Shown here: positions 34,095 through 45,820 of the stretch, in pieces
How the letters are laid out: every line of letters starts with the position of its first letter
Numbering within the stretch: position 1 is the stretch's first letter
Origin: Paenibacillus sp. Soil766
GTDB taxonomy: Bacteria; Bacillota; Bacilli; Paenibacillales; NBRC-103111
Assembly (NCBI RefSeq): GCF_001428105.1
Contig: NZ_LMSJ01000017.1
Location: forward strand, 26,322 to 90,321
DNA: 64,000 nucleotides
Direction: 5' to 3'
Notes under the pieces: model-generated
Told to the model about the DNA's origin: nothing
Database searches by the model: none
What the model saw: the letters and a program-made list of their open reading frames with translations, nothing else
Program-made: the position numbers and the translations under genes

Positions 34095-34277
34095 ATGTTT
34101 AATTTACATGTACAAAACAAACAAATCTGCGTTGGCGATATCCGTATCGTTGGGGTATCCAGTGCGTCTGTTTTCCTGATTGGGGATACAGAGGTTATCT
34201 CCTTATCTTCGATGTTCGACACACCTCCGGAATCGGTCATCATAGCCCCTTTCGTTCCACTTCCTTCGGAGGAATAA
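34095..34277 (+). CDS. gerPD: Spore germination protein GerPD
   Basis: A 60-residue protein with ICVGDIRIVGVSSASVFLIG, matching GerPD. GGAGAAGGG lies before the ATG. It ends two bases before gerPE, so the two are coupled. Confidence 0.88.
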   Translation: MFNLHVQNKQICVGDIRIVGVSSASVFLIGDTEVISLSSMFDTPPESVIIAPFVPLPSEE

Positions 34278-34279
34278 CG

Positions 34280-34792
34280 ATGGTACGACTATCGATTGTT
34301 GGCAACATCTATATCAATAGCATAGCCTCATCAAGCACGATGCATGCGGGGGATAATGTGTATACAGCGCTGCAGAACCGAGTTTTTGCTGTCCAGCGTG
34401 AAGTGCCTATCTATTATGGGAATGAGGGCAGCTTTGCGGCTTACCCTTTCTACCAACGGCCTTTTCCGATCCCGCAGCCTCCCGAACCCTTCACAATGTG
34501 TGTGGATAACTTAGGGAGTTATATAACGGTTCGTAACATCCGCCTTCTCGGAGTCGCGGCATCTTCTCTTTTTCAAATTGGCAGCAATCGTGTTACGACC
34601 GCCGAAACCCGCATCAAAAACATTCGTCAATTCGTGACGAATAAACCCGGTCCTAAGGGACAAACGACGTACGTGCATACAGGGACAGATGATACGCTTG
34701 GCGATATCCCACCGATGCCGACAGAAAATGCTGAGAACAAACCGCCAAGTATGGTGTTCGTCACCCAACAGCAGCAATCTAAACCAACGTAA
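34280..34792 (+). CDS. gerPE: Spore germination protein GerPE
   Basis: A 170-residue protein with two GerP-like halves: VGNIYINSIASSSTMHAGD at the N terminus and ITVRNIRLLGVAASSLFQIG at residues 80-99. The C-terminal 60 residues are low complexity and Pro/Thr/Gln-rich. It is the last gene of this gerP operon, which lacks a terminal gerPF. Confidence 0.85.
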   Translation: MVRLSIVGNIYINSIASSSTMHAGDNVYTALQNRVFAVQREVPIYYGNEGSFAAYPFYQRPFPIPQPPEPFTMCVDNLGSYITVRNIRLLGVAASSLFQIGSNRVTTAETRIKNIRQFVTNKPGPKGQTTYVHTGTDDTLGDIPPMPTENAENKPPSMVFVTQQQQSKPT

Positions 34793-34815
34793 CTCGGGAG
34801 CACTTTTGCATACTC

Positions 34816-34840
34816 ACGACACGACACGACACGACACGAC
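34816..34840. repeat. Five tandem ACGAC pentanucleotides
   Basis: A perfect 5 x 5-bp repeat lies just after gerPE and before the shared terminator. Confidence 0.9.
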
Positions 34841-34877
34841 ATGATGCGATCAAGCTGATTCGTCGTCCACTATTGCA

Positions 34878-34920
34878 CAAAGAGGGTCCCTCGCCACACA
34901 CATGGCTTGGGACCCTCTTC
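34878..34920. terminator. Bidirectional terminator between gerP and the SLH-GH18 gene
   Basis: AGAGGGTCCC and GGGACCCTCT form a perfect 10-bp stem with an 18-base loop between converging genes. Confidence 0.9.
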
Positions 34921-34922
34921 TA

Positions 34923-36551
34923 CTACTGCGTGAGCAGCGGCTGCGCGCGGCTCAGCAGCGCAGCCATCTGCGCTCGCGTCAAGGACGCGAGCGGGCGGAA
35001 CGTGCCGCCCTCGAAGCCATCGACAAGGCCCCTGCTGCTCATCGCAGCAATGGCCTCTGCCGACCAGCTGTCCGCTGGCACGTCCGTGAACTTCTTCACC
35101 ACGCCGCTAGCGGTCGTGGTCAGCTTGAGAGCGCGGGAGAGCAGCACACTCATCTGCTCCCGCGTCATGCTCTGATCGGGCGCGAAGCGATTGTCGCTGA
35201 TGCCTTGCATCAGCCCGTTCTGCTGCGCGATCCCGATCTCCTGCGACGCCCAGTGGGTCGCAGGTACATCCTTGAACGCGGCGCCAGCGGCCGCCGCGCG
35301 CTCTAATCCAAGCGCGCGCACGATAATCGTCGCGGCTTCTGCTCTTGTGAGCGCCGCGTCAGGCGCGAACTGGTCTGCGGCTACGCCGAGCATCCAGCCG
35401 CGATTCGCGGCGTTCAGAACATCGGCCTGCGCCCAGTGCTTTTGCACATCCGTGAAGTAAAAGCCATCCGCCCATAATTGATAATAGCTCCACGTATTAT
35501 CAGCTTCTTGATTTAAGCTCCAGCTGCCAGTCCCTTTCAGCTGATATTTCCCTACTAGCTTCAGCTTAGCTTTCATAGATTGCTCGTTATCGAACCAAAC
35601 CGTGTAAGTACCGGCTGCTAGTTCTTTACCGTTCACCGTTGCTTTCACATCCGTTGATTGAATCGTGAAGGTTGCTACAGGCGACTGGCTTGCTGCATCA
35701 TAACGAATTGTCCCTTTATATTGATCTACCAACTTCTGAACGCTTCTGGCAGCGATTCCTGCCCCATTGGATGCAGGGTCTTGGTTCCAATAGCGGCCAT
35801 ATAACGGGAGGCCCAGTACGATTTTATTCGCAGGCGCTTGAGACAGCGCATATTGAATCGATTTTTCGACAAAGGGCAAACTAGCAACAGGACCCGGCGT
35901 AGGATCGCCAGGATAGCTCTCATCATAGGTCATAACCATCAGATAATCACTGACCGCTGCCAATGCTTTATAGTCATACAGACCAATCCAGTTCGTCGTA
36001 GAACCTGTTGGATTCGCGGCGACTGCAACAGAAACTTCCATTGTACCTGGCAGCTCCGCGCGAAGCCTTTTAACAAAATCGGTATACTTATCGCGGTATG
36101 CTGCACCGACATTCTCAATATCCAACTGGATGCCATCCAGCTGATTGGCCTTGATACTTGCAACAAGCTCTCTAACCAGCGTTTCTCGTTCATCAATCGC
36201 TTTTTCACCAATCGTCTTGTCGAAATCGTTACTTAGAAATGGGACAACTCTCTTCCCTTGCCTGTGCATCTCTGTTATGAAGGAAGCCTGCAGATCTGTG
36301 ACTTCTAAACGACCATCTTCTTTTATATGATAATAACTCGGCGACACTACGTCTAAGGTATCTCCGCTCTTATTCACTTGTGACGTATAGGTGCTAGGAG
36401 CTCCACTGAATAAGTAGGACATATTGAACTTCCCCTGCGCCGCTGCAGACCCTGCATAAACCTCATTCTTGTACACGAAACTTACTTGACACATCGCACC
36501 GACGACGACTAGGGCCACAACAAGCCTTCGCCATCCACGTTTGGATTTCAT
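34923..36551 (-). CDS. Secreted GH18 glycoside hydrolase with three SLH domains
   Basis: A 542-residue protein with a signal peptide (residues 1-33), a GH18 TIM barrel (about 41-360) containing DGIQLDIEN with Asp144 and the proton donor Glu146, and GLPLYGRYW. Three SLH repeats (about 365-540) anchor it to pyruvylated wall polymer. Relatives include the spore-cortex and coat enzyme SleL/YaaH and chitinase-like proteins. The usual DGxDxDWE motif is altered, so N-acetylglucosaminidase action on peptidoglycan is more likely than chitin, by inference. The SLH part is unusually G+C-rich relative to the catalytic part. Confidence 0.88.
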   Translation of the reverse strand: MKSKRGWRRLVVALVVVGAMCQVSFVYKNEVYAGSAAAQGKFNMSYLFSGAPSTYTSQVNKSGDTLDVVSPSYYHIKEDGRLEVTDLQASFITEMHRQGKRVVPFLSNDFDKTIGEKAIDERETLVRELVASIKANQLDGIQLDIENVGAAYRDKYTDFVKRLRAELPGTMEVSVAVAANPTGSTTNWIGLYDYKALAAVSDYLMVMTYDESYPGDPTPGPVASLPFVEKSIQYALSQAPANKIVLGLPLYGRYWNQDPASNGAGIAARSVQKLVDQYKGTIRYDAASQSPVATFTIQSTDVKATVNGKELAAGTYTVWFDNEQSMKAKLKLVGKYQLKGTGSWSLNQEADNTWSYYQLWADGFYFTDVQKHWAQADVLNAANRGWMLGVAADQFAPDAALTRAEAATIIVRALGLERAAAAGAAFKDVPATHWASQEIGIAQQNGLMQGISDNRFAPDQSMTREQMSVLLSRALKLTTTASGVVKKFTDVPADSWSAEAIAAMSSRGLVDGFEGGTFRPLASLTRAQMAALLSRAQPLLTQ

Positions 36552-36640
36552 CTTGTCTCATCCCCTATTCGATTCGTTTGGATCCATCTATCATCCTAGA
36601 AAACTACCAAAATCGCTACGAGTAAATACTGGGGATACGC

Positions 36641-36683
36641 CAAAAAACCTTTACAGCCGCGTGATTCCACGCTGCCGTAAAGG
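36641..36683 (-). terminator. Terminator of the giant SLH gene
   Basis: On the minus strand CCTTTACGGCAGCGTG and CACGCGGCTGTAAAGG pair imperfectly and are followed by TTTTTT. Confidence 0.85.
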
Positions 36684-36731
36684 TCGATAAAACTGGTCTT
36701 CTAACGGTTACTCACCGCCAGTTCTTCCTAT

Positions 36732-39700
36732 TTACTCTTTGTCTAAAGCTTGAATTAAACGATGAATCATAGCTGCTGCCTCTGCGCGGGTTGCATTAGC
36801 TTGCGGCAGGAACTTGCCTGCTTCATCCCCTTGGATAATACCCAACTTAACAGCAGCGTTCACTCCTGCGGTTGCCCAATCGGCAATCTGAGCTTGATCC
36901 GCGAATGATTTATTTACCGCCTGATCGGCCTGTTTCACCAAACGTGAAATCACAACAGCCAGCTCTTGTCGGCTGATTGCCGCATCAGGACGGAATTGTC
37001 CATCTGCGCCTTGGAAGATACCTGCTTTCTCTACAGCAGCTACGGCATCCGCGTACCAAGCATCTGCTGACACATCTGCGAAGGAAGACGCTGTATCTGA
37101 ATTCTTTAATTGCAGCATTTGTGCAAACAATTTGGCAATTTGCCCACGTGTCGTTGTACCTGCAGGATCAAATTCCGTATCCGTGATACCATCTACGATG
37201 TGATGAGACACTAAATATCGAATATCTTGAATTGCCCAGTGACTAGCCACATCTGTAAATTTGCGTTCGAATGCAGCCAATCCAAATGTTCCAGATGCAG
37301 AGATGGATACATTGATTTCTCTACCAAGGTAATTTGGCGTACCATTAACAAATTCGTATGCGCCTAGTAACTCAGGTTCATTCGTAGGCGTTGCTGAAGG
37401 CCTCAAGATCAATGGCTCAGCAGCTGTAAGCTCTTCTTTTTTACCGTTCTTCTTCTTACCCACGCTAACTTGAAGCGTTTGGCTTGAAGCTGTATACCCG
37501 ACAGGATACGTCACTTTGCTCGGTTGCAATACAAGTTCCAAAGTCTCGTCGTCTTTTAAAGCAAACGCATTGGCTGGAATCTTAACCTCAGCATCTTTAT
37601 GCTGCAGCTTCACAATGTAGCCTTTGGATTGAATCGCTTTCCATACATTCCCTTTAACGAGAAGCGTGTCTTGTTTGTCAGTTAGAGTTACCTTCACTTC
37701 ATTATTCGCCATGGATTTGGATAACGTAACGAAATCCAAGTCCAGTTCATTCGAAGCAGCAGAGCTGCCACCGCCGCCGCCACCACCGCTAGTTATAATC
37801 GGTGTTTTGGAAGTTTCTGTCTTAAAAATATAGCTTGTGTCAGCCACAAGTACGTTGCTGCCGCTATAGTCAAGCAAATTGCCTTTTATTATAACTTTAT
37901 ACGTCGAACCTGCTGCAAGAGCAGTCCGCGGTTTCAGCGTCAGCTTCTTGCTTAATTTCTTGGAGTCATCTTCGATAAACCAACCACTCTGGTTGTTGCC
38001 ATCCAGCAGCTGGGCATCTCGCAATGATAGGTCTTCTTTGTACCCCTTCATGTGCTGGTACTCAAATGTAACATCAACCGCTGTCTCTTGCTCTCCCTCA
38101 ACCTTCACAAGCTGAATAACATCCCCGTTCATGCTTGTTTCATCCATTGGGCGGTCAAAGACGATATCCACATTCGAGCTTACATTGACATCTTGCGCAT
38201 TGTTCGCAGGTGTGATGGATGCAATCTCTGGCGTTGTTGTACGAACGAGCGGTACATTCAACTGTGTTTCCGCTGGAGGCACAACTACTGTACGGGAAGT
38301 ATAGTCTTCGTAGCCTTCTTTGCTAAATAACACACGCCAATTGCCTTGCATGACATCCCAACCGTAGCGACCTTCCACATCCGTGGTTTGCGGGTTGATT
38401 TGACCATAATTGTCAGCATCCCAGCTGCTCCATTGCGTGTTATTTTGCTGTTGTACGACAGCTGTCACACCAGACACGCGGTTATCCATACTGCCTTCAA
38501 ATACATAACCAGATGGATCGATGAGAACGATAACTTCCATCAGTGGTACAGTAACACTTATCCCATCCTTTTCATAAGTGAGCGTAAGCATTTGCTCACC
38601 ATATGAGCTCCATCCATAAGGTACTTCGCCTGTAAAGGTTTTCCCGTCACTGGCTTTAGTCAACGGATACGTGCTTCCAATAAAGGAAATGGACGCCTCT
38701 TTGACAGCTTCTTTAAATACAACTTTTGTTGAAATCGGCGTTTTCTCCGTAATTGCAAATGTAGCTACCGAAACTTTCGGATTCAACTTCACATCTACGT
38801 TCCAACCAGCTGTAATTCTAGCTTCATCAATCCCCGGTACGCCAGACTTATACTTCACGTTCACAGCTTCCGAAGATTGGCTTTGATTATTTTCTACAAC
38901 TTGCGCAGTCAGTCGAAGCTCAGCTTCATCCGCACCAGCGGCTACTGGCAATACTACATCCGCATACCACCAGCGACCTTCTGCAGTCACACGTCCCAAA
39001 CTTATGGAACCTGCAAAAATTTCCACTGTGGAACCTGGCTTCGTCGACCCATAGACTTTGATCTTCTTATCCCCGGTTACTGCCGGTGCATTCAAAGTCA
39101 CATACAAGACATTCGAAGTAGCGATCTGTGTTGGCGCTTCTTTGTTCCCGTTAACGACTGGGTAAGCAGTTGTCCGAATCGCAGCTTCATCCGCTTGCTC
39201 GACGAGAGCCTTAAATTTAATTTCACCGCTTCCTCCTGCAACAACATCTCCCACTGGAACTTGAAGGAGGTCGTTTACAGCCGTTGCATTTACTGTTTTG
39301 CCATTCAATTCAACAGAACCATTGACCAACTTCACTTTGGATGGCAGTTCAATATGCCATACTGTGCTGTTGGATGGAGTCGTACTATTATTTTTATATT
39401 TCAAACTGTAGCTAAAATCTTTCCCTAAAACAACGGTAGCCACAGAGGGAGCGAAGCTATTCCCTTCTCCGAAGAAGTGTCCACCTTGAGACTGTAGAAC
39501 GATGGTTCGTTGATCTGCGCTAGTTGTGAGACTATTCTCATAGCTTGGATAACCATACAAAGACGCATTAAAGTTATAGGTTCCTGCAGACAATCCACGG
39601 ATTTTGAAATAACCATCGGCATCTGTTCTTGCCCATCCGCTGTTCTTGCTGTTGCTTGCATATACACTCACATATTTCAACGGATGATTGTCTTTATCAA

Positions 39701-42700
39701 CAACTTTGCCGTGTATGAATTGATCATTTTCCAGCGTAATCACCGGAATTTGATGATCAGTAACCTGTTGCATTGCCATATTATCCGTAAAACCAACAGC
39801 ATGCACCGTGATCTGAATTTGATTCGTTTCACCCAATCGATCTAATCTGTAGGCGCCATCTGCATCCGTACGCGCATACGCGTAGGAAGATCCTGCATAC
39901 GCAGAGACATCTGCCCCTCCTACTGGACGGCCAGCTTCATCTACGATCCGGCCGGTATACACAACCGAAGGCTGAAGCGCGACTTCTAACGTCGAATTCC
40001 CTGTAGTAACAGTTACTTGCGACTTGTTCACAGGTTGCAGACCAGGTACGGATACGTTAAGTGTGTAGTCATTTGCAGCCGCAATCCCTGGAAGCGTTAG
40101 CGTGCCATAATATCCGTATACTTTTTGAGTAACCGTTGGATCTGCACCACCCAGCACAAGCACCGGATTCGGTATATAGACACGTTCGGATACAGTCATC
40201 GATTGATTGTAGCCGTAGAGATAGCCTGACTCCCAACCGAATGACTGCGCTGCTGTGTAACTGGACAGATAATAAGATTCCAACTGACTCGTTTCAGCTC
40301 CCTCTGGCATGAAGAGCTTTAACGTCACATTGGCTATTTCTTTAATTTTTTTGGCAACTGAGATCGTTACCGGATTCGTCATGTAATTGGAAACATCATC
40401 TACGTTAAATGTTGTTTCCTTTTTTTCATATAAACTATCGCCTGTAATGGAAATGTTGTAGCTACCTGGCTTTAATCGCTTAAGCTCCGACTCACCAGAG
40501 TAGGTCACGAAATAACCATCTTGTCCGATATACCCTTCTTTGTTAACAGAACCTGTGATCGAAACGTGCAGCGCTCTCGCTACAGGCACCTGCGTTCCTT
40601 GTTCTACCAAACGAAGCTTCACGTTCTGCAGCACTGGTAATTTAACAATAAGACCTGTCTGTTTAACACCAAGCTCTGTTGTAATTCCCTGAACCACATC
40701 TAAGTAGCGATCTTGATCTATGCCAATCACATTGATTTTAACAGAACCACCCGGCACACCCTCTGCCGTAAAGTTCCCGCTATCATCCGCTTTTACTCTC
40801 AAGTACTGGCCACCAATGATAAATTCTATGGCTGGTTTGTTTGTGACGGCTACATCGCGCTGCTTAATGGTACCTGCCAGCGTTGCGCCAACTTTCTTGT
40901 TTAACTCTACTTTCTTCTCATCCGAGTTCGTTCCGTCTCTCGTCAAATAAGCTTTAACCGAAACAACCTCGGTTACACCCTCTTTAATCTCAAATGTTCC
41001 TATATACTTGCCTTGCCCAGGAGTCAGAACGACCTCCTCCGTGTAAGTTTCCGTACCGGTTTTCTTGAACGAAACCACCGCTTTCGCGCTAATTCCTTCT
41101 CCGATAGATCCGGTCAGTTCGATAGGCAATTGGCTGCCAATTTTGAGAAGTCCTGCTGAACTTTGAACTGTGGATGCTTTCACATCCAGCTGTGACACAG
41201 CAAATGCTGGAACAGTGAAATGAATAATGCTGGATTCCGTGCTGATGCCCTTACCATTTACTGCAACAACCTTAAGATCATAGATCTTGCCAGGTTGAGC
41301 CTCTGCATACGTGAAGGTTGTGCCCGTAACATTGCCTTTTATTTTGATCAAAGCTTGCCCTTGCTCTGCCGCATAAATATCGTAATACGATGCTCCAGAA
41401 ACAGCTTCCCAAGTCAACTTAAGTCCTTGACCCGCGAAAGTTGCTTTCGGTTCCGGCTTGCCTGGAGGAGCATTCGGATCTCCTGTCGTGTAAGACTGAG
41501 AAAATGAAATTTCTTGCCCAGGTCCAATTGGTAATTGGTAGGTTAATAGATAATTGCCGTTTTTGTCAGGAACTTCTGCATAAACCGAATCTGAATTAGA
41601 AGAATCCGATTTCATCACAACATTGCCGCTCTCATCTTTGACGGTAAGCGTCCCAGGGACGGAATTATAGTAAGCGTACCCTCCATCATCATAAGGACCT
41701 TTCCCCACAATTGCGTTGCTAAACGTTTGATCTTTCTTGCCTTGCTTCACGAATACTTGATTAAGACTCAAGTCGCCACCTTTGATGATGGCCGATGTGT
41801 AAAGCAACGTCCGATCAGGATTCGTATAGTCATACGCCTGGATTGGACCGAAAACGCCTTGAATATCATCATTAAAGCTCAAGCTAGTAGCTTGTGAATA
41901 AACTTTCCGTTCCGCACTCCATATATAGCGCCACGGCGTTTCATAGTCCGCTTTTTTAATCTGGGAAAACTGAAAGCGAAATTCCCCTGGTGTCGTATAC
42001 AATTTCGTTAACTTGTTCTCTTCCGTTATACTGCTGGATGGCACGCTAGATGTATAAGAATAATTGGATTTCAACACACTGACCATTTCGAAAGGGACAG
42101 TTGTTTGACCATTCTTCAATTCCACTGGAATGAGGCTGTTTGCCAACTCTGCAAAACTTACGACATTCTCCACTTGTGCCGGAATGGTAACCGACTTATT
42201 GTAGTGATACGCATTTGTTGAACCATCTGTACCAACAAGCGATACATCCAACGTAATTGGCGGACTTAACAATGTACCTGGAACTGAGAAGGATACTTCG
42301 TCATTCGAGGTTGGTATAGGTAGAGATACTACCACATTTGCATTTGCCATTTTAGTAATCGATGTTCCGTCCAGAGGGAATACCGTCCGAACAAGTCCGC
42401 TTTGCAGCGGCAGCGTTTGTAGACTCTGCATTTGTTCGCCTGAGAAAGTTTGGTCTACCAGATAACTGGCAGTTGGACTCCCTGTCGTACTCGAAATTAG
42501 AAATGCAGCCATTATTCGGTATTGACGTGTAGGAGTAAATTCTTTGTAAAATTCAAGACTGCCGCCAGACATTGTGTTAGTAGCTGTCACACGAGTACCG
42601 TCGAGTTCAAAAATTGCCGCTCTACTTAAAATACTGCTTGAATAACCAGAAGGTAATTGAACACCAATCGACTTTGCGCTGACGTTTTGTCCAATCTGAA

Positions 42701-44015
42701 TGGTCTGATCCAAGGATAAAGACACGACATTGACAGGAAACACCTGCCTATTCAACTTAAGACGATATGCGCCTTGTGAAACATTATTGATTTGAATCTG
42801 ATTAAAGTTTTGACTTATCGCTGAGATGGTTTTCACAATTGTGTTATTCTGAAATAGCTGATACTCCAATACGGGGTCATTCCAAGCAAGCGCTTGTACG
42901 CCGCCATTTGGATCGATACCAGTCCCTGCGCTGTTGAGCGAAGACCTGACTGGTGTTCCGTTCGCACCTAACGTCTCATTCCATAGTCCGTTATCTTGCA
43001 GAGATATGCTGGAAGCACCTGTTGATACGGTATCTACGAATTGCAATTGGTTATTGTATTTGTCCAAGTAATAAGCATATGTATAGTAATTGTTATTTCC
43101 ATTGCTGTTTACATAGGATACCGTCCCTTTAAATGTTCTATCTAGTTGTAGCGTCATGTCTTCAGTAAAAGACATCTCGCCTCTTGAAAAAATATATCTC
43201 GTATTATCTTTTACTACACTGAAATTTACGCTGCCTAACATGCCTTTGCTAACATAGCCTACTTGAGCCTGAAAGTTTGATCCAATGTTTTGCAATCCAA
43301 GTGATACCCCTGAGTTATCATAACCTGTCGGTGGTGTAACCTTGGCCGTCTCACCGCCGAAAGAGAAGGATTGCCCGCTTTGCACATCGGCAGGAATGCT
43401 TGTCTCTAACAAATACGTTTCTGCATAACCTTGTGTCACAAGAGAAGCATATGCCTTAAATGCTACGTTGGAAGCTACCCATGCTGTCGCTTTACCTTCC
43501 CCATTGAATGAACTGTTGTACATCGGGTAGGATACTTTATCTGACTTGCCATAAATATCTGTAGGCATCAGTATCAAATTACCTGTTGCTACCTTACTAT
43601 GTGTAAATGTTAGTTTCTTTAATTGGTCTTTGCCGAAAGTGAGGTTGCTTATATCTCCACCTATAAAGCTATAGTGGTAAACAATACTTTCACCAGTGGA
43701 AGATGTTCCTCTTACTTGAAGATCATATTGCTTCCCTTGTAAAATGAACGTATTGGGAATGAAGAACTCCCCGTTACGAACCTTGGTTGTAAACGCCTCT
43801 TTCGTTTAATACTGCTGTTCCCCATTTGAAGAATAGTGCACGTATGCATAGAGATTCACCTCTCCAGCTTGCATAGGTGCTCCCGTGTCAGTCTCGACCT
43901 GGGCAATCACACCATTGACTTCCTGAACCTCTGCGAACGCTGGTATACTTGCGCCAAACAACAATATAATGGCAAGTGCAAGCTGTAACCAACGCAATGA
44001 CGCCTTTTTACTCAT
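36732..44015 (-). pseudogene. Giant SLH-anchored surface protein (2427 codons) with one internal TAA
   Basis: The ATG at 44015 gives a signal peptide (LALAIILLFGASIPAFAEV) and 69 residues, then TAA at 43808-43806. The same frame continues without interruption through TKEAFTTKVRNG to the stop at 36732, so one nonsense codon is the only defect. The body holds an FN3 domain (about 41.2-41.5 kb), two carboxypeptidase-regulatory-like domains (about 39.6-40.0 kb), a Big_5 Ig-like domain (about 38.2 kb), a Gly-rich linker and three SLH repeats (36.73-37.3 kb). It would be a cell-surface scaffold or adhesin. The part from an internal ATG at 43577 is 2281 residues but lacks a signal peptide. Confidence 0.88.
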
Positions 44016-44139
44016 TTCCCGCCAACCCTTCCCTATACATAATTTAACAAAATTTCTAGTATTTCGACTTCCATCTTACTAAACAAGGAATTACAATAAC
44101 ATTACACGTTAGCACTTTAGACACATTAAGGAGTTTGTC

Positions 44140-45585
44140 ATGCGTCTTATTCATGATTTTTTCGATCCCGATTCCACTTCTAATAGACTAGAAAGACCTA
44201 AACAAACTATCATACTTATTCATGGATTAGGGCTGAATAGCGCACTATGGGCGACATTAACGCCTTATTTGTATGATTCATATTACGTCATTACCTACGA
44301 CTTGCCGGGCCACAGGGATGAGCATGAACTTCCACTCCCATTCACTTGGCCTGTTGTATGCGACCACTTTGTCGCTTTTATGGATAAAAACCACTTAGAC
44401 AACGTTCATCTCATCGGTCATGGTCTTGGGGCTAATCTCGCTGTTAAAGTAGCATTACACATCCCATTACGCATACAATCGCTCAGTTTACTCTCCTTGC
44501 CGGGATTTATCCCCTCCGAGTATTTGAGACAAGGGCTTGAAGACAGAATTAAGCTTATGCTAAGCAGTGACCGTACGGGTTTTATTACGCATATCTTGCC
44601 TTCATTGACGGTTCAGCACGAATCCGATGAGATCAGTTCGCGCATTTCTCATGCCTATCAAGGTATCACTACAGCTAACTACCTCAAACTTTTGCAGTTG
44701 TTCGGTGATAACGATACGATTGCTGATTTAAAGAGGTTGAGTACACCCACTATCCTTTTGGGAGGAGAACAGGACCCCGTTTATACGCCTGTGCTTTCTG
44801 CTATAAGTGCCAGTTATATTCCACAAGGACGTTTCCAGGTCATTCCTGGCGCTGCGAACCTCATTTTCTTAGATCAACCCAAGTGGACAGCTTATTGGGT
44901 TTCTAAACATATCGACACATCGTCATCCATCGTGATTAATACTGCAAACACAATACCAGATACCACTATTTCCTTGCATAAAGTCATTCAATCAGGACAA
45001 CACCTCTTACAGAACAGACAAGAATTGGACATCCAATTTCTGCATTCGTTCCGGATTTGTGTGAATGGCATTGAGCTTCCTACAGGCTGGAACAAACGGT
45101 TTGCCAAACAACTGCTGCTCTATTTGCTGCTCTTCCCCAATGCAACTCGGCAGCAAATGTACGACGATTTATGGCCCAATTACGAACTGAAGAAAGCACA
45201 AAATTATTTGCGTGTCTGCTTGAGTCATTTGAAATCCTTGCTTGAGCAGCATTCCGAAGGGAGTGAGTTTCTGCGTATTGACCGGGAACATGTCACTCTT
45301 CAAGGAAATATACGCTGCGATTTGCTCGATTTGATTCATAACTTGAAAGAAGCCATGGGTGAACAGCATGAGGAAGTGAAGGCTGCTCGTATCCTTCAGG
45401 TGTGGGAGAACCTCCCACGTAATCTTCTATCAGGCTACGTTGACGACTGGATCTTGGGGACAAGAGACAAAATAGAATGGCAACTCACCACTTTGGCACA
45501 CTGGATGAATGAATATGGAGATGACTCTAGCATCCCTATTCATTTCAATCATGCACTACGAAATTTCTTGCTTGAGAATGATTAA
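44140..45585 (+). CDS. Catalytically degenerate alpha/beta-hydrolase fused to a winged-helix (SARP/OmpR-like) domain
   Basis: A 481-residue protein. Residues 20-270 are an alpha/beta-hydrolase fold with the oxyanion HGLGLN loop, but the nucleophile elbow reads GHGLG, putting Gly95 where Ser belongs. The catalytic His position reads PGAANLIFLDQP instead of GH; only the acid (GEQDP) remains. Residues 296-380 form a winged helix like the DNA-binding part of SARP/BTAD regulators (WNKRFAKQLLLYLLLFPNA; LRVCLSHLKSLLE). This looks like a small-molecule sensor and transcription factor rather than an enzyme. AAGGAGTTTGTC precedes the ATG. It is divergent from the giant SLH gene, a possible target. Confidence 0.8.
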   Translation: MRLIHDFFDPDSTSNRLERPKQTIILIHGLGLNSALWATLTPYLYDSYYVITYDLPGHRDEHELPLPFTWPVVCDHFVAFMDKNHLDNVHLIGHGLGANLAVKVALHIPLRIQSLSLLSLPGFIPSEYLRQGLEDRIKLMLSSDRTGFITHILPSLTVQHESDEISSRISHAYQGITTANYLKLLQLFGDNDTIADLKRLSTPTILLGGEQDPVYTPVLSAISASYIPQGRFQVIPGAANLIFLDQPKWTAYWVSKHIDTSSSIVINTANTIPDTTISLHKVIQSGQHLLQNRQELDIQFLHSFRICVNGIELPTGWNKRFAKQLLLYLLLFPNATRQQMYDDLWPNYELKKAQNYLRVCLSHLKSLLEQHSEGSEFLRIDREHVTLQGNIRCDLLDLIHNLKEAMGEQHEEVKAARILQVWENLPRNLLSGYVDDWILGTRDKIEWQLTTLAHWMNEYGDDSSIPIHFNHALRNFLLEND

Positions 45586-45820
45586 GATCAAAGTCGAAAA
45601 ATAGCGATTGTTGTCGACTTTCTCCCCATTTTCGAAGACCCGAAGCCTACTTTGTACCTAAAAGTTATCTTTTTGTATGCGAGAACCCTCTCATTGGCAA
45701 TAAAAGGATAGAATTTATTAGGAGAATCGTTCTATAATGTAGGTAATATATGTAACATTCGAGAGAGGGAAACACCCTTCTTACATTAGGAGTTGTTTCA
45801 TCACTGAGGGGGATTCAAGC

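Noticed and set aside
38052-39428. Several open frames of 70-180 codons opposite the giant SLH gene
   Set aside because: They are complementary to a continuous 2281-codon frame with clear domains, have no ribosome sites and show compositional artefacts (Cys/Arg-rich).
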